Below, piece by piece: positions 19,228-28,760 of a DNA stretch of 64,000 nt. The notes beneath the pieces were generated by a model. It was not told the DNA's origin, ran no database searches, and saw only the letters and a program-made list of their open reading frames with translations. The translations under genes and the position numbers were made by a program. Source of the DNA: Pycnococcus provasolii (taxonomy: Eukaryota > Chlorophyta > Pseudoscourfieldiophyceae > Pseudoscourfieldiales); contig CP150557.1 in assembly GCA_049487715.1 (NCBI GenBank), positions 372,001 through 436,000 of the forward strand, read 5' to 3'. Within the stretch, counting starts at the first letter, position 1. Each line of letters begins with the position of its first letter.

Positions 19228-21777
19228 ATGATCGAAGCCGTGTCGCTCCTGCTGTACCCAACGACGGCGTTGGCCATCGGTCTTGCGGCGCGCGTCCTCG
19301 ACCAGATCATACGCGATAACTTCAACATGCTCGTGCCGTACACGGTGCAAATGCTCGTGATTGGCTTTCTTGTTGGGACGATGGTTGTTTATGTGTCGCC
19401 GGGCAGCACTATAACACCAAGCAGTGGCGAAACAACGACAGGAGCCCTTTTCAGTGTTAGCGCTAATGCGTGGATAAAGATCGATGGAGAAGTGCTTCTC
19501 TTTCTGTTCCTACCCGCGCTCATCATGGGCGATGCCCTGTCAACAAACTTGAACATCTTCCGCAAAAGCCTTGTGCAGATTGTTTCACTCGCGACAATTA
19601 GCGTCGTCATCTCAGCAGCTCTCACAGCTGTCGTTGCACGTTACGTTCTGCCCTACAATCTTCCATGGACAACCAGTCTGATACTTGGAAGCATACTTGC
19701 CGCGACCGATCCGGTTGCCGTGATTTCGTTGCTCGGTGAGCTCGGCGCGCCTCGTGCGCTTACCATTGTCATCATCGGCGAATCTCTCCTAAACGATGGG
19801 ACGGCTGCGGTGCTCTTTCGCCTCTTCTATCAGCTTGAGACAGGTGAGGTGGTCCTTTCCGCGGTAACGGTGATCACCTACCTAGCACGCGCGTGCATCG
19901 CAGGGCCACTCATCGGTATAGCTTTTGGCATTCTCGCCTCGACGTTTATCGAAATGTCAATGCTCGTTCACGTTGATCCGATTCTCGTCAGTTCGACAAC
20001 AATTGCAATCGCATACCTTGCGTTCTATGTGTCTGAGTACGAGGCAAAAGCTAGCGGCGTGCTGGCCGTCGTAAGTTGCGGACTCTCACTGTCGACTCGA
20101 GTGCAAACAGCGCTCGGAAATAGTGCGAAGTCATTCGTGCACGCAGTTTGGGACGAAGTGGAGTACGTCGCAAATACTGTGCTATTTTTCGTTGCTGGCT
20201 CCGTGATGGCGTCGGAAACGTTTGGGAAGTCCGCCAACGCTGACTCCAAAGTCAAGGGCATGGACTACGTGTGGTGTATCGTTCTATTTATCTGCGTGTA
20301 TGCCATTCGATACGTCGCCGTTGGACTACTGATGCCGCTACTGATGCACACAGGCTATGGTTGTTCGTGGAAAAGCTTTGTCGTCATGAGCCACAGCGGA
20401 TTGCGAGGTGCTGTGGCGCTCGCTTTTGCACTTGTCTACGAAGCCACGACATCGGGAAGACCGCAGCTGTACGGCCCAACGGTGTCTTTCCTCGTCAGCG
20501 GATTTGCATTCCTTACGTTGGTGATCAACGGACCAACCACACCAATGGTGGCTCGCGCCGTTCGCCTTGTATCTGATCCATCGAAAGCGGATCGAGCAGT
20601 CAAGGATGCAATCGATTCGTACATCTCGTCGAGTCTGCAACATGACCTGGAAAGAGCGACGCATAATGTGCTAGATGACGTTATAGGCGGCAGCGTTCCT
20701 CGCCAACTCCTCGCCCGGTGGATCTCTGCACGAGACGACAGTTGCTTGTCATTAATCCACGAGCTTCGCGACGAGGATCAGGATGATGACGGTGGTGCCC
20801 AACAACAACATCTTCAGCCGATCGCTGTGACGCACAGAGAGCCGTCCACCATGGTCGACAAATCTATGATAGGACTCGAGAAGTGGGATGTCGAGCGAAA
20901 TTTCCAACAGCAGAAGGAAAGTCTTGCACGCACGCTCACGTTGCTGCGCACGCACTCTCTAGACACATCTCTGAAGAAAGGCGCACTCCATGAGGTGATC
21001 AAGCATCGAGCAGAAATAATGCATGGAGACGAAGAAGACGGCGACACAGAAGCAGACAATAGCAGGGAGCGAAAGACTCGGCTCATTGTCCGACACACGC
21101 TCCATACGCGATACTTTTCTACACTAATGAGCTCGTATCAGCTACAACTAGAAAAACGCTACCTCATCCCTGAAGGAGCACATATCCTCATGGATGCCGC
21201 CGACGAGGCAATCGAGCAAGGGTGGAGTGAGGAGGACTTGCTGAGCGATTGGACTGTACTTGCAAGAGTTCTACCCGAGCCTCGCAAGATCACCGGACTC
21301 AAACTTGCATGGAAAAGATTGAATCTTATGTTGGTTCAGCTCGTCGGCACATCCTTCGAGTACGACATTGTCACTGCCTCACGCTGTGCCATCGCGTACA
21401 TTTTTGCGCATCGTGAAGCTCTCGCCTTCATACGAAAAATCATGGTGGTTAGAGCTGAAATCACCCACGACGATTCTCTAGACGGTGCCGTGCTCGATGA
21501 GCTTGAGCAGCTCTCCCAGCAGAGTGCCGCATGTGAGCTTGCAGCAATGTCCTACCTGGAACGTGTCCGCGATGTATGCGGTCGCGAGGTGCTTGACAGG
21601 ATCCGAAGTTTTCAGATGGTGAATTTGATGTTGCATCGCAAGTTGGAGATTATTGAGGGCTTGAAAAACGCTGGCGTCATCACGCGCGATGAGAAGGAGA
21701 CTCGTGACCGTTTGGTGATGGAGCGTTGCCATCGTGCCACGCGCCACTTCCTCGCGAGAGAGATGTACTACGCCTAA
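19228..21777 (+). CDS. Na+/H+ antiporter of the CPA1 (NhaP/SOS1-like) type
   Basis: An 849-residue membrane protein from MIEAVSLLLYPTTALAIGLA; this is the first in-frame ATG, and the longer open frame upstream starts with TTG. About 12 hydrophobic segments fill residues 5-450. Hallmarks of cation/proton exchangers are ATDPVAVISLLGELGAP and IIGESLLNDGTAAVLF, where the ND/DP acidic residues line the ion site. SHSGLRGAVALAFAL in a later helix matches the conserved arginine region of the family. The last 400 residues are cytosolic and helical, as in plasma-membrane SOS1 and in protist homologues, but I see no clear cyclic-nucleotide-binding motif. The likely role is Na+ extrusion or pH control. 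It sits between an orphan gene and transaldolase with no obvious functional link. Confidence 0.9.
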   Translation: MIEAVSLLLYPTTALAIGLAARVLDQIIRDNFNMLVPYTVQMLVIGFLVGTMVVYVSPGSTITPSSGETTTGALFSVSANAWIKIDGEVLLFLFLPALIMGDALSTNLNIFRKSLVQIVSLATISVVISAALTAVVARYVLPYNLPWTTSLILGSILAATDPVAVISLLGELGAPRALTIVIIGESLLNDGTAAVLFRLFYQLETGEVVLSAVTVITYLARACIAGPLIGIAFGILASTFIEMSMLVHVDPILVSSTTIAIAYLAFYVSEYEAKASGVLAVVSCGLSLSTRVQTALGNSAKSFVHAVWDEVEYVANTVLFFVAGSVMASETFGKSANADSKVKGMDYVWCIVLFICVYAIRYVAVGLLMPLLMHTGYGCSWKSFVVMSHSGLRGAVALAFALVYEATTSGRPQLYGPTVSFLVSGFAFLTLVINGPTTPMVARAVRLVSDPSKADRAVKDAIDSYISSSLQHDLERATHNVLDDVIGGSVPRQLLARWISARDDSCLSLIHELRDEDQDDDGGAQQQHLQPIAVTHREPSTMVDKSMIGLEKWDVERNFQQQKESLARTLTLLRTHSLDTSLKKGALHEVIKHRAEIMHGDEEDGDTEADNSRERKTRLIVRHTLHTRYFSTLMSSYQLQLEKRYLIPEGAHILMDAADEAIEQGWSEEDLLSDWTVLARVLPEPRKITGLKLAWKRLNLMLVQLVGTSFEYDIVTASRCAIAYIFAHREALAFIRKIMVVRAEITHDDSLDGAVLDELEQLSQQSAACELAAMSYLERVRDVCGREVLDRIRSFQMVNLMLHRKLEIIEGLKNAGVITRDEKETRDRLVMERCHRATRHFLAREMYYA

Positions 21778-22248
21778 TGTAATATGATACGACAAGTCTA
21801 CGACAGTAAAAAAGCTTACAGTCAGTATTGCTAGACCAACCAATCTAAAAATCTTACTGAATACATAGTTATAAGCTGAGCCGCTAAATTAAGGAGATTG
21901 GTTGTACCGGATGTTGACTAGGATGTGCCTGACCACCTTCATGAACGTTGTCGTATAGCGCAAGCAACGAGCAAGTGGAGCAACGAGCAAGCAACGAGCA
22001 ACGAGCAACGAGCGTAAAATAAAGTAGCGTGAAGTACAAAAGGTTGAGTACTATCGTAGCGTGAACTCCTCCATGGATGGTCAGGATGGAGATTGGAGAC
22101 CCCAAAGCCAGGCAGGCAGGCTGCCATGAGGGAGGGAGGGAGGGAGAGCAAGAAGGGGAGGGCGAAGAATCTATTTTTTCCCCTCCATCAAATCTCCACC
22201 TCACATATTTATCTATTCCCCCCAAAATTGAATCATCCGCTCCGGATC
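21778..22248. other. Intergenic region with short tandem words, no gene seen
   Basis: Spacer ahead of transaldolase. It contains a GAGCAACGAGCAA stutter at about 21967-22012 and a GGGA/GAGG run at about 22127-22146. Neither encodes a recognisable product. Confidence 0.6.
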
Positions 22249-23226
22249 ATGTCGGCTTCGTCCCTTCCGGGTGATCACCTCACGTCCTTGCTCGCGAGTG
22301 GGACCGTCGTGTCCGCCGACACCACGGACGTCGCCGCGCTCGAGCGACTCAAGCCGCAGGACACCACGACGAACCCCACGATGATCAACGCGTCGCGCAA
22401 CTTACCCGAGTACGAAGCGCTGGCGCGCGAGTCGGCGTCGACGACGTCAGACGTATCATCTGCGATGTACCAGCTCGCGGTGGGTGTGGGCCTTCAGCTG
22501 ATGTCGCGTGTTCCGGGCTACGTCTCGACAGAAGTGGATGCACGAGATAGCTTTGATACCGAGGCGACGGTTGCACGCGCTCTTGACATTGTCAAGCTGT
22601 ACGAAGAGAAGGGTATCGACGCGAAGAAGCGACTTTTGCTGAAGGTGGCAGGAACTTGGGAGGGTATCCAGGCTGCGAAACAACTTGAGGAGATGGGATA
22701 CGGAACGAACGTTACGTTGGTGTTTGGTCTAGCACAAGCCGTTGCGGCGGCACAGGCTAAGTGCACGCTAATCAGCCCGTTCGTGGGTCGAATGCTCGAC
22801 TGGCACAAAAAGGCACGCGGCGTGGATGCCATTCCCGTTCAGGAGGATCCGGGAGTTCTCAGTGTGCGCACAATTCAGAAAATTTATCGCGACAACGGAT
22901 GGAAAACAATCTGCATGGGCGCGTCGTTCCGCAGCGCCGACGAGGTTCGCGCTCTCGCGGGGGTAGACCGCCTGACAGTTGCGCCTAAGCTGCTTGACGA
23001 ACTCAAGGCGACGGAAGGTTCCATTCCACCCTTCTTCAAGGACGGTGAAGGCATCTCCGCCATACCCGCTTGGGCTCAGCCTGGTGCACCGCCCCTGCGC
23101 GAGTCGGAATTCCGCTACCATCTGAATGCTGACGCGTGCGCAACAGAAAAGCTCGCCGAAGGCATTCGTATGTTCGCCAAGGACACGGACGAGCTTCAGG
23201 CGTTCATGACCTCGCTTCAAAAGTAA
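22249..23226 (+). CDS. Transaldolase
   Basis: A 325-residue enzyme of the non-oxidative pentose phosphate pathway, transferring a dihydroxyacetone unit between sugar phosphates. The start MSASSLPGDHLTSLLASGT aligns with class I transaldolases of the TalB type. Conserved blocks are DTTTNPTMI (substrate-binding Asp), RLLLKVAGTWEGIQAAK with the Schiff-base lysine, NVTLVFGLAQAVAAAQA, LISPFVGRMLDW and GASFRSADEV. Length equals bacterial TalB and animal enzymes. There is no transit leader from this ATG, so it is predicted cytosolic; the longer open frame upstream is purine-rich UTR-like DNA. It is convergent with the pseudouridine synthase, stops 48 bp apart. Confidence 0.95.
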   Translation: MSASSLPGDHLTSLLASGTVVSADTTDVAALERLKPQDTTTNPTMINASRNLPEYEALARESASTTSDVSSAMYQLAVGVGLQLMSRVPGYVSTEVDARDSFDTEATVARALDIVKLYEEKGIDAKKRLLLKVAGTWEGIQAAKQLEEMGYGTNVTLVFGLAQAVAAAQAKCTLISPFVGRMLDWHKKARGVDAIPVQEDPGVLSVRTIQKIYRDNGWKTICMGASFRSADEVRALAGVDRLTVAPKLLDELKATEGSIPPFFKDGEGISAIPAWAQPGAPPLRESEFRYHLNADACATEKLAEGIRMFAKDTDELQAFMTSLQK

Positions 23227-23274
23227 ATTCATCGTCAAATTGTTATAATTCTACATGTGGTACAGTCACTTAAC

Positions 23275-24708
23275 TTACATGCAGTAGCCTTTCAGCTGAT
23301 CGAGTAGATTGGTAAAGTCCGCGGGTGGCTCCGACGCAAAGCGCATCTCCTCGCCTGTGTGCGGATGCACAAACCCAAGAGTGCGTGCATGCAGCGCCGG
23401 CCTATCAAATCCGGTCAGCGCCTTCTCTCCACCGCTGCGCGTCTTTCGCCCCGCGGTGGCGCGCTGCGTTGCCGCCCTCAACTCGCCGGACATGCGTTTC
23501 TCATGGCCGCCGTATAGCTCATCGCCCCAGAGTGGGTGGCCGATATGCCTCGCGTGCGCGCGAATCTGGTGCGTTCGTCCCGTTTCAAGCCGCCACGCCA
23601 CGAGGCTTGCGGCGCCACCTCCGAGCATCTCAAGCGCAAGGCACTTGCTTGCGGCTCGCCGCCGACCGCGCGGCGGCGTCATGCCGTCTGGTGTGTGCGG
23701 CTCCACCGTGACGATGCGCAGGCGCTCTTTTGGATCACGCATCAGGTCTGTTTCGATGCGAATGGCGCCTTTCCTTGCCGTAACCTTTGTGGGACTGCCG
23801 CAAAGCACGCTCCAGTACTCTCGACTCACCGTTCGTTGTCTGAACTGCGAGGCCAGATGTTCGTGCGCCTCCGCCGTCTTGGCACACACCATCACACCGC
23901 TCGTACCACGGTCGAGACGGTGAACGATACCAGGACGTATCAACGACCCGTTGTCGCCAGCCTTCTGGACGTCGTCGACGTCGCCTTCTTCTTCTTCTTC
24001 TTCTTCTTCTTCGTCGTCGTCGTCGTCGACAACTGGCTGATACTTTGGTGGTGTCGGCGACAGCTTGCCTCCGCAGTGGTGCAGGAGCGCGTTCACGAGC
24101 GTTCCAGACGGCGAACCGGGCGCAGGGTGCACGACCATACCAGCCTGCTTATCGACGACGATGATGTGCTCATCCTCGTACACGACGGTGATTGGTATAT
24201 CCTCCGGCTCAGCTTTGTACGCCGGCGGCGGGAGTATGGCTGTGCACGCGACGACGTCGCCAATTCTGAGAGAGTGTCCCGGCTTCGTGACTGCGACATC
24301 GTTCACTTGCACAAGTCCCGCCTTGATTGTTGTTTGCACGCGCGCCCTGGAAGCGTTCCCTGCGGCACCCACGGACATGAGAAAAGCGTCGAGGCGTACT
24401 CGCACAGCTCTCTGTTGGGGTTTGCTTGCTGACTGTTGTTGTTGTGGTGGTGATGACGACGCTGCTGACGAGTCAACCGAGTCATCTCCTGATGCAAGGG
24501 AGTGGGACACCGTCCAAACTCCCCCAACCTCAGCGTCAGACGTTGCTGACGACGCTGACGCCGATGACGCCAAACCCAGTGAGGCTGAGCGCGCTCCTCC
24601 TCGAAACAACGACCTGAACGAGCCTGGACACGGACGTGCAGTTGACGTGTAGTACGGTGTAAGACGCATTGGGGCCAGTGAAAGTTGGCGCGAGACGAAA
24701 AGCGCCAT
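23275..24708 (-). CDS. RluA-family rRNA pseudouridine synthase, predicted organellar
   Basis: A 477-residue protein. An N-terminal leader (MALFVSRQLSLAPMRLTPYY) rich in Ser/Arg suggests plastid or mitochondrial import. Residues about 105-160 form an S4 RNA-binding domain (VRLDAFLMSVGAAGNASRAR, GLVQVNDVAVTKPG). The catalytic domain has IIVVDKQAGMVVHPAPG and HRLDRGTSGVMV, where the Asp is the invariant catalytic residue, and ends with ETGRTHQIRAHARHIGHPLW and RPALHARTLGF. A low-complexity Asp/Glu insert encoded by a GAA/GAC run lies before the catalytic motif. The expected role is modifying organellar 23S-type rRNA uridines, as RluD/RluC do. Overlapping frames on the other strand are shadows. 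Confidence 0.92.
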   Translation of the reverse strand: MALFVSRQLSLAPMRLTPYYTSTARPCPGSFRSLFRGGARSASLGLASSASASSATSDAEVGGVWTVSHSLASGDDSVDSSAASSSPPQQQQSASKPQQRAVRVRLDAFLMSVGAAGNASRARVQTTIKAGLVQVNDVAVTKPGHSLRIGDVVACTAILPPPAYKAEPEDIPITVVYEDEHIIVVDKQAGMVVHPAPGSPSGTLVNALLHHCGGKLSPTPPKYQPVVDDDDDEEEEEEEEEGDVDDVQKAGDNGSLIRPGIVHRLDRGTSGVMVCAKTAEAHEHLASQFRQRTVSREYWSVLCGSPTKVTARKGAIRIETDLMRDPKERLRIVTVEPHTPDGMTPPRGRRRAASKCLALEMLGGGAASLVAWRLETGRTHQIRAHARHIGHPLWGDELYGGHEKRMSGELRAATQRATAGRKTRSGGEKALTGFDRPALHARTLGFVHPHTGEEMRFASEPPADFTNLLDQLKGYCM

Positions 24709-24791
24709 GCCTTGTTTTTCGCAACGGGACCCGTTGTGGAATGTGGATAAACAACAACACCGCGGCGGCGGCGGGGGGGTGGAAAGAGGTG

Positions 24792-24812
24792 AGGGTTAGG
24801 GTTAGGGTTAGG
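24792..24812. repeat. Interstitial telomere-type tract (TTAGGG)n
   Basis: Three TTAGGG-type units, 84 bp upstream of the pseudouridine synthase start codon and just past the 3' end of the secreted Cys-rich gene. Confidence 0.85.
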
Positions 24813-24828
24813 TTGGATTTTTCCCTTC

Positions 24829-27147
24829 TCACACATCCACTGGTGGGTCAGGCACGCGGTAGTTGATCGCACATGCCGCGTCCATGTCGAAGCCCGCATT
24901 GGTCCCGCTGTCAATTGTGTTCACGCCGCCGACGTCACACACGCGCACGTAACGCACATACCTCACACCCACGTCAGCCAAGTCGAAGCAGTCGCCATTG
25001 CCACCGCATCGGCCGTCGCAGTCCCGTAATGCATCGGAAGTCGAAGGCGTCACTCCCGCGCAGCCTGGCCACAAGGCCTGGCACGCCTCTGGGGTCTCTT
25101 CTTGTGTCCGCATCGTGCATTCTTCGTTCAGCATCACCCACGCATCACCATCTTCGCTCACGCTCACCATGCCGGGCTCGGCAAACACTGGTACGCCTGG
25201 ACAGCCGCGGTTGGGATCACTTGGATCATCGCAAGCGCCCACTGCTCTGGCGCCACATGTACTGTCACAATCGGATGCAAACACACAGAATGGGTTCTCC
25301 GAGATGCACAGATCATTGCCCGGTCCATCCACAACGACGACATTCGTGAATTCGCCCACGATACAACCACGCGGTACTCCACCGTCGTCAATGCGCTGCT
25401 GCCAATTTGCATTCACCGCAAATGAGGGCGCTTCCACGGTTTCATCAAGGTCGCTACGTCCAAGAGAAATCACGTTGAAACCTCCAGCTGGAGGTCCAAT
25501 TGCGGCACAGAAATTGAGAGAGCCTGTGCTGTCGCGTACACCAAATCCACCGCGAGCAGCGGGATTGTACGCGACGATGTTGCCAATCCATTGAAACGTG
25601 CTTGAGGGTTGGAATCGAGTGAAGTCGAATGGCTTGTACTCAATTGTATCGACAGTCCTGTTTACGCAGGAATTCGAGCTTCCACGCCCCCCAGGATTCA
25701 GTGTGATGTCAAAGACGTCATCACGACATTTTAATGGACTGCCACCATTTATGGGTAAATTGTCAGGATTCTGTGGTGGTTCTTTAGCACGCCCAAGGTT
25801 GACGTCGTCTAGTAGCCTCCTCTCCTTTCTTGACGCGAGAACGGGAGATGGCGTGCACGAGTTGACTGGAGGTTCGTCGTCACCCACTGGTCCATCAGTC
25901 GGCTGTCGATATTTAATTCCTTGCCGCGGATCCGCGCGACGAACCTTCAATAACTGGTAATGCCACTTGTAATCGTCGCCTTTTTCTGAACATGGCGATT
26001 TGTCATCATCGAATGACACGATCATCTTGTCAGTGGCAGTGCGAAAGCTGACACTTTTCACAACTTTTCCTCCACTTCTTCGACGTCTCAGAGAATTCTG
26101 CTTCGGCGGTTGGTTAAAAAAAAACGGAAGGGCGACTTCCACCCTATTTTCTGCTTCTGTTGCGTCGGGTCCTAGGCTGAGCGTCACTCGGCTGTTGCAG
26201 TCGCTGATAAAGACACTGGTGGAACCTCGTGTGCGGCTTCGATACAGGATGACCGTGTTCGTCGTGATGGAGGCGTCTTTAATGGGTAGGTCCTTCGCCA
26301 CGGCCTCAAGTACATCCACGAAAACAGGTTGCGTAGGCCACACCTTCGAGAATCCTTTGTACCCCCCTCCTCTCGCCGGACGTGGTTTGCAGATATCACA
26401 GATGTCAGTTTCGCAGGACTTGACGAGAATATCTTCTACACTGCTGAAGGTTTGAAACTGTTCACGCAGCTTATCAATTCGTTTGCGACACTTCCTGCAC
26501 ATGGGTCGACACCAGAACTGCGCGACCGACGTGTCCTTAAGCTTCATGATGAATGCCTCGACATCGTTCGTTGGACCATCCGTCGTGGGTACAAATGCCG
26601 AATATCCGTTCGACGCCAATCTCGCAGTTCGTATCAAGTCGTTGACGGTCTGTTTGTCCGTCTTTCCACTTTGTTTGATTCTCTTCTTTTCTGCTGCTGA
26701 GGCGCCGAGGTTGATTTCCGCGTGCGTTTTTCCGTCGATGCAAACGAGTTTGGCGGACGCAAACGCGATGTTATCGTCCAGGTCTTGCTCGATCAATTCG
26801 CTCTCGCTCGCGCCTCGAAAAGCCAGGCATGGCGACGACGCCTGCTGGCACTGTCCGCTTCTCACTTCTTGCGGTTGGACTGCGCATGCGTTTCGGACGG
26901 CTTGTTTGGATACGCAGCAGTTGTTTGTGCATGTATTTGGATTGCACGAGCACTCCGACGATGTTTGTCCACACTCAATTCCGTCGGCAATTCCGCATGG
27001 CGATTCCGCAAGAGCTACCCTGACAACCTTATTGACGAGAACATCGTCATGACGAGCACCACCACCACCACGTTGATCAAAGTCGCTGATGGCAGTGAGG
27101 AAGAGGAAGACGAATGTGCACGACAGGAGGAGGCGAACGAACATCAT
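24829..27147 (-). CDS. Large secreted Cys-rich protein with a C-terminal GFDMDA motif
   Basis: A 772-residue protein from the ATG at 27147, chosen because MMFVRLLLSCTFVFLFL makes a good signal peptide; ATG 27243 would add a Ser/Arg-rich stretch ahead of it. The mature N-terminus has a dense cysteine block (CSCNPNTCTNNCC) somewhat like the Cys motif of tectonic proteins, and a second one later (CRPMCRKCRKRID, CETDICDICKP). The middle has beta-rich stretches and no named domain. The C-terminus carries a Cys-rich EGF-like piece (CDGRCGGNGDCFDL) and VGVRYVRYVRVCD followed by GFDMDAA. The last pattern resembles the YVRI...GFDLDAV ending of bacterial surface proteins. A secreted or surface role is inferred; tectonic membership is only a weak possibility. 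Confidence 0.7.
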   Translation of the reverse strand: MMFVRLLLSCTFVFLFLTAISDFDQRGGGGARHDDVLVNKVVRVALAESPCGIADGIECGQTSSECSCNPNTCTNNCCVSKQAVRNACAVQPQEVRSGQCQQASSPCLAFRGASESELIEQDLDDNIAFASAKLVCIDGKTHAEINLGASAAEKKRIKQSGKTDKQTVNDLIRTARLASNGYSAFVPTTDGPTNDVEAFIMKLKDTSVAQFWCRPMCRKCRKRIDKLREQFQTFSSVEDILVKSCETDICDICKPRPARGGGYKGFSKVWPTQPVFVDVLEAVAKDLPIKDASITTNTVILYRSRTRGSTSVFISDCNSRVTLSLGPDATEAENRVEVALPFFFNQPPKQNSLRRRRSGGKVVKSVSFRTATDKMIVSFDDDKSPCSEKGDDYKWHYQLLKVRRADPRQGIKYRQPTDGPVGDDEPPVNSCTPSPVLASRKERRLLDDVNLGRAKEPPQNPDNLPINGGSPLKCRDDVFDITLNPGGRGSSNSCVNRTVDTIEYKPFDFTRFQPSSTFQWIGNIVAYNPAARGGFGVRDSTGSLNFCAAIGPPAGGFNVISLGRSDLDETVEAPSFAVNANWQQRIDDGGVPRGCIVGEFTNVVVVDGPGNDLCISENPFCVFASDCDSTCGARAVGACDDPSDPNRGCPGVPVFAEPGMVSVSEDGDAWVMLNEECTMRTQEETPEACQALWPGCAGVTPSTSDALRDCDGRCGGNGDCFDLADVGVRYVRYVRVCDVGGVNTIDSGTNAGFDMDAACAINYRVPDPPVDV

Positions 27148-27941
27148 CACAGCGGCAGTCCCAAAGAAGAAGGTATTATTCACCACCACACGAGCAGCAC
27201 CACGACGACAAGAAGAAGAAGAAGAAGAACGTCGTCGTGACATCACCACCACCACAAACAAAGCACACACCACGAGCACAAAAGCACCGACGACGTTACA
27301 CACCACACACAGAAAATCAGTAAATGTATGTGAATGAAGACGATCACCACCCAGAAAACTAAGAAGTAGGGGGGGAAACTAGAGGGGGAAAATAGGGGAA
27401 TATGGCGGCTCCTTCCAACTCCGACCTGCGTCCCTGAACGGATGATTTAGGTGGATCCCTCCGGTTGAATACGGGTTGGGTGCCCCTGTTCCTCACATTA
27501 CGTCATGAGTTAATCCCACAAGGGGGAATTATAGTGGGCTGTTAGTCTCCCACTATATACACCACGCCCTGAAGGTCAAGACGGTTTTCCCATCAATCGG
27601 TTATTCCGTAGGGGGAAGGGAAAACCCCAATCACACACGCACACCAAACCCCCAAAACCTCATGTCCCGTCACGTTTGCACCCACCCTAGTCTATGCATG
27701 TGATGTTTGTTACCCCATGTGATGTCATGTGATGTCATGTGGATATTGCCAGGGAACTTTCACGCCCTAATTCTACGGTTACTACATAGTTCTACGGATA
27801 CGTACGGTTCCCTACCCGGGTATGTTAACCTCCCCGGGCTGCCGGGTAGGAAGGAGTGGTAATAAAACTAGTCCTTACGATAGAACGCGGGGAACCCTCC
27901 TAGGTCCGGGACCCAACCAACGAACGGGTCCCCCGGCCTAG

Positions 27942-28238
27942 TTAGGTAGCGCAGCTTCCCTTGGAACCGTTCCGATTCCGAGAAGAAAGTCTCCATCCAT
28001 CGATTTCTTTCCAGTCCGGCACTAACGCCGTGACGTGTGCTGAATGGAAGGTGTCTGTGATGTCGATAGCGTGGTCCAAGAATTCTTGGGCTTTGCTGAA
28101 AGGCGGATTCAGGAATATTCGATCGTTTTCCTGCCCTTCATACGTGAGGAAGCTGTCATCCGGGTGCCGTCGGCGAATTGGTTCGCCGTTGCGTCCGCGT
28201 AGGTTGTTGGAGCCATCCACGCGCGTGCATGCGTCCAT
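27942..28238 (-). pseudogene. DNA N6-adenine methyltransferase-like fragment in the element
   Basis: A 98-codon frame containing FLNPPFSKAQEFLDHAI followed by ALVPDWKEIDGW. NPPF/Y followed by a helix and a hydrophobic strand ending in P-W is the catalytic pattern of Dam-type amino-methyltransferases, including those carried by DIRS-type retrotransposons. The SAM-binding half is missing or unrecognisable. It overlaps the gag-like frame by 83 bp in another register, so the two were either one frame before a frameshift or are joined by recoding. Confidence 0.4.
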
Positions 28239-28530
28239 GTGAGATGCGTGCTTCCCACTGCTCTTCGGTTGTCGCGCGGAAGTTCGGAAGCTTGACGAGG
28301 TTTTCGATGCCGTCCATGTAGATGCCGCTCAGTTGGTTGAGGGTGGCCCTCCACCAGTTGTGGTAGTCAGCTGTACCTCCGTCGTAGAGGTGTTCTCCAG
28401 CGGATTCCGGTTTGACTTGATGCTTGATTTCGCGTGAGATTCCGCTAACAAGCTTCATACGGTCTTGGATTGTCAGTTCACCTGTGACGTTGATGGGTTC
28501 TGGCTGGTCGTTTTCCGGATTTTCCTCCAT
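28156..28530 (-). pseudogene. Gag-like fragment in the element
   Basis: From the ATG at 28530 this frame reads MEENPENDQPEPINVTGEL and then a helical region with ADYHNWWRATLNQLSGIYMD and VKLPNFRATTEEQWEARI. The charged N-terminus, paired tryptophans and lack of any cellular domain fit a retroelement gag-type or structural protein, but no zinc knuckle is seen. The C-terminal 25 codons, past about 28238, look like out-of-frame reading. Confidence 0.35.
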
Positions 28531-28760
28531 TGCGAGGTGCTGACTTGCGGCCTTTTCTACGGTGTTCCTTTGCAGATACTGCACAACTCATACACAACTG
28601 GTGTGTGTACCACTGGGAAGACCGTTTCACTCTAGCTCCACCGATCGGTGTGAGGATAACGGTTAAGTTCCAGTTACACGAGTACTATGTAACACCAGTT
28701 GATGTAATTAATGAATCGTTACAAGGGGGGGGTCACACACCAGAGAGACCCGAGCCTTAA

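Larger units (their letters stand above)
27350..28760 (-). mobile_element. Decayed mobile element, probably retrotransposon-derived
   Basis: This 1.4 kb block differs from the flanking DNA: it lacks a long intact gene but holds two overlapping minus-strand frames with a gag-like and a methyltransferase-like look (28156-28530 and 27942-28238). Flanks contain G- and C-run strings (AGGGGGAAAA, CCCCCCCTTG) and a small inverted repeat near 27531-27557 (AGTGGGCTG / TCCCACTA). I could not find long terminal repeats, terminal inverted repeats or a clean target duplication, so the boundaries are approximate. No reverse transcriptase or integrase frame is present, so this is a fragment or a non-autonomous derivative. 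Confidence 0.4.
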
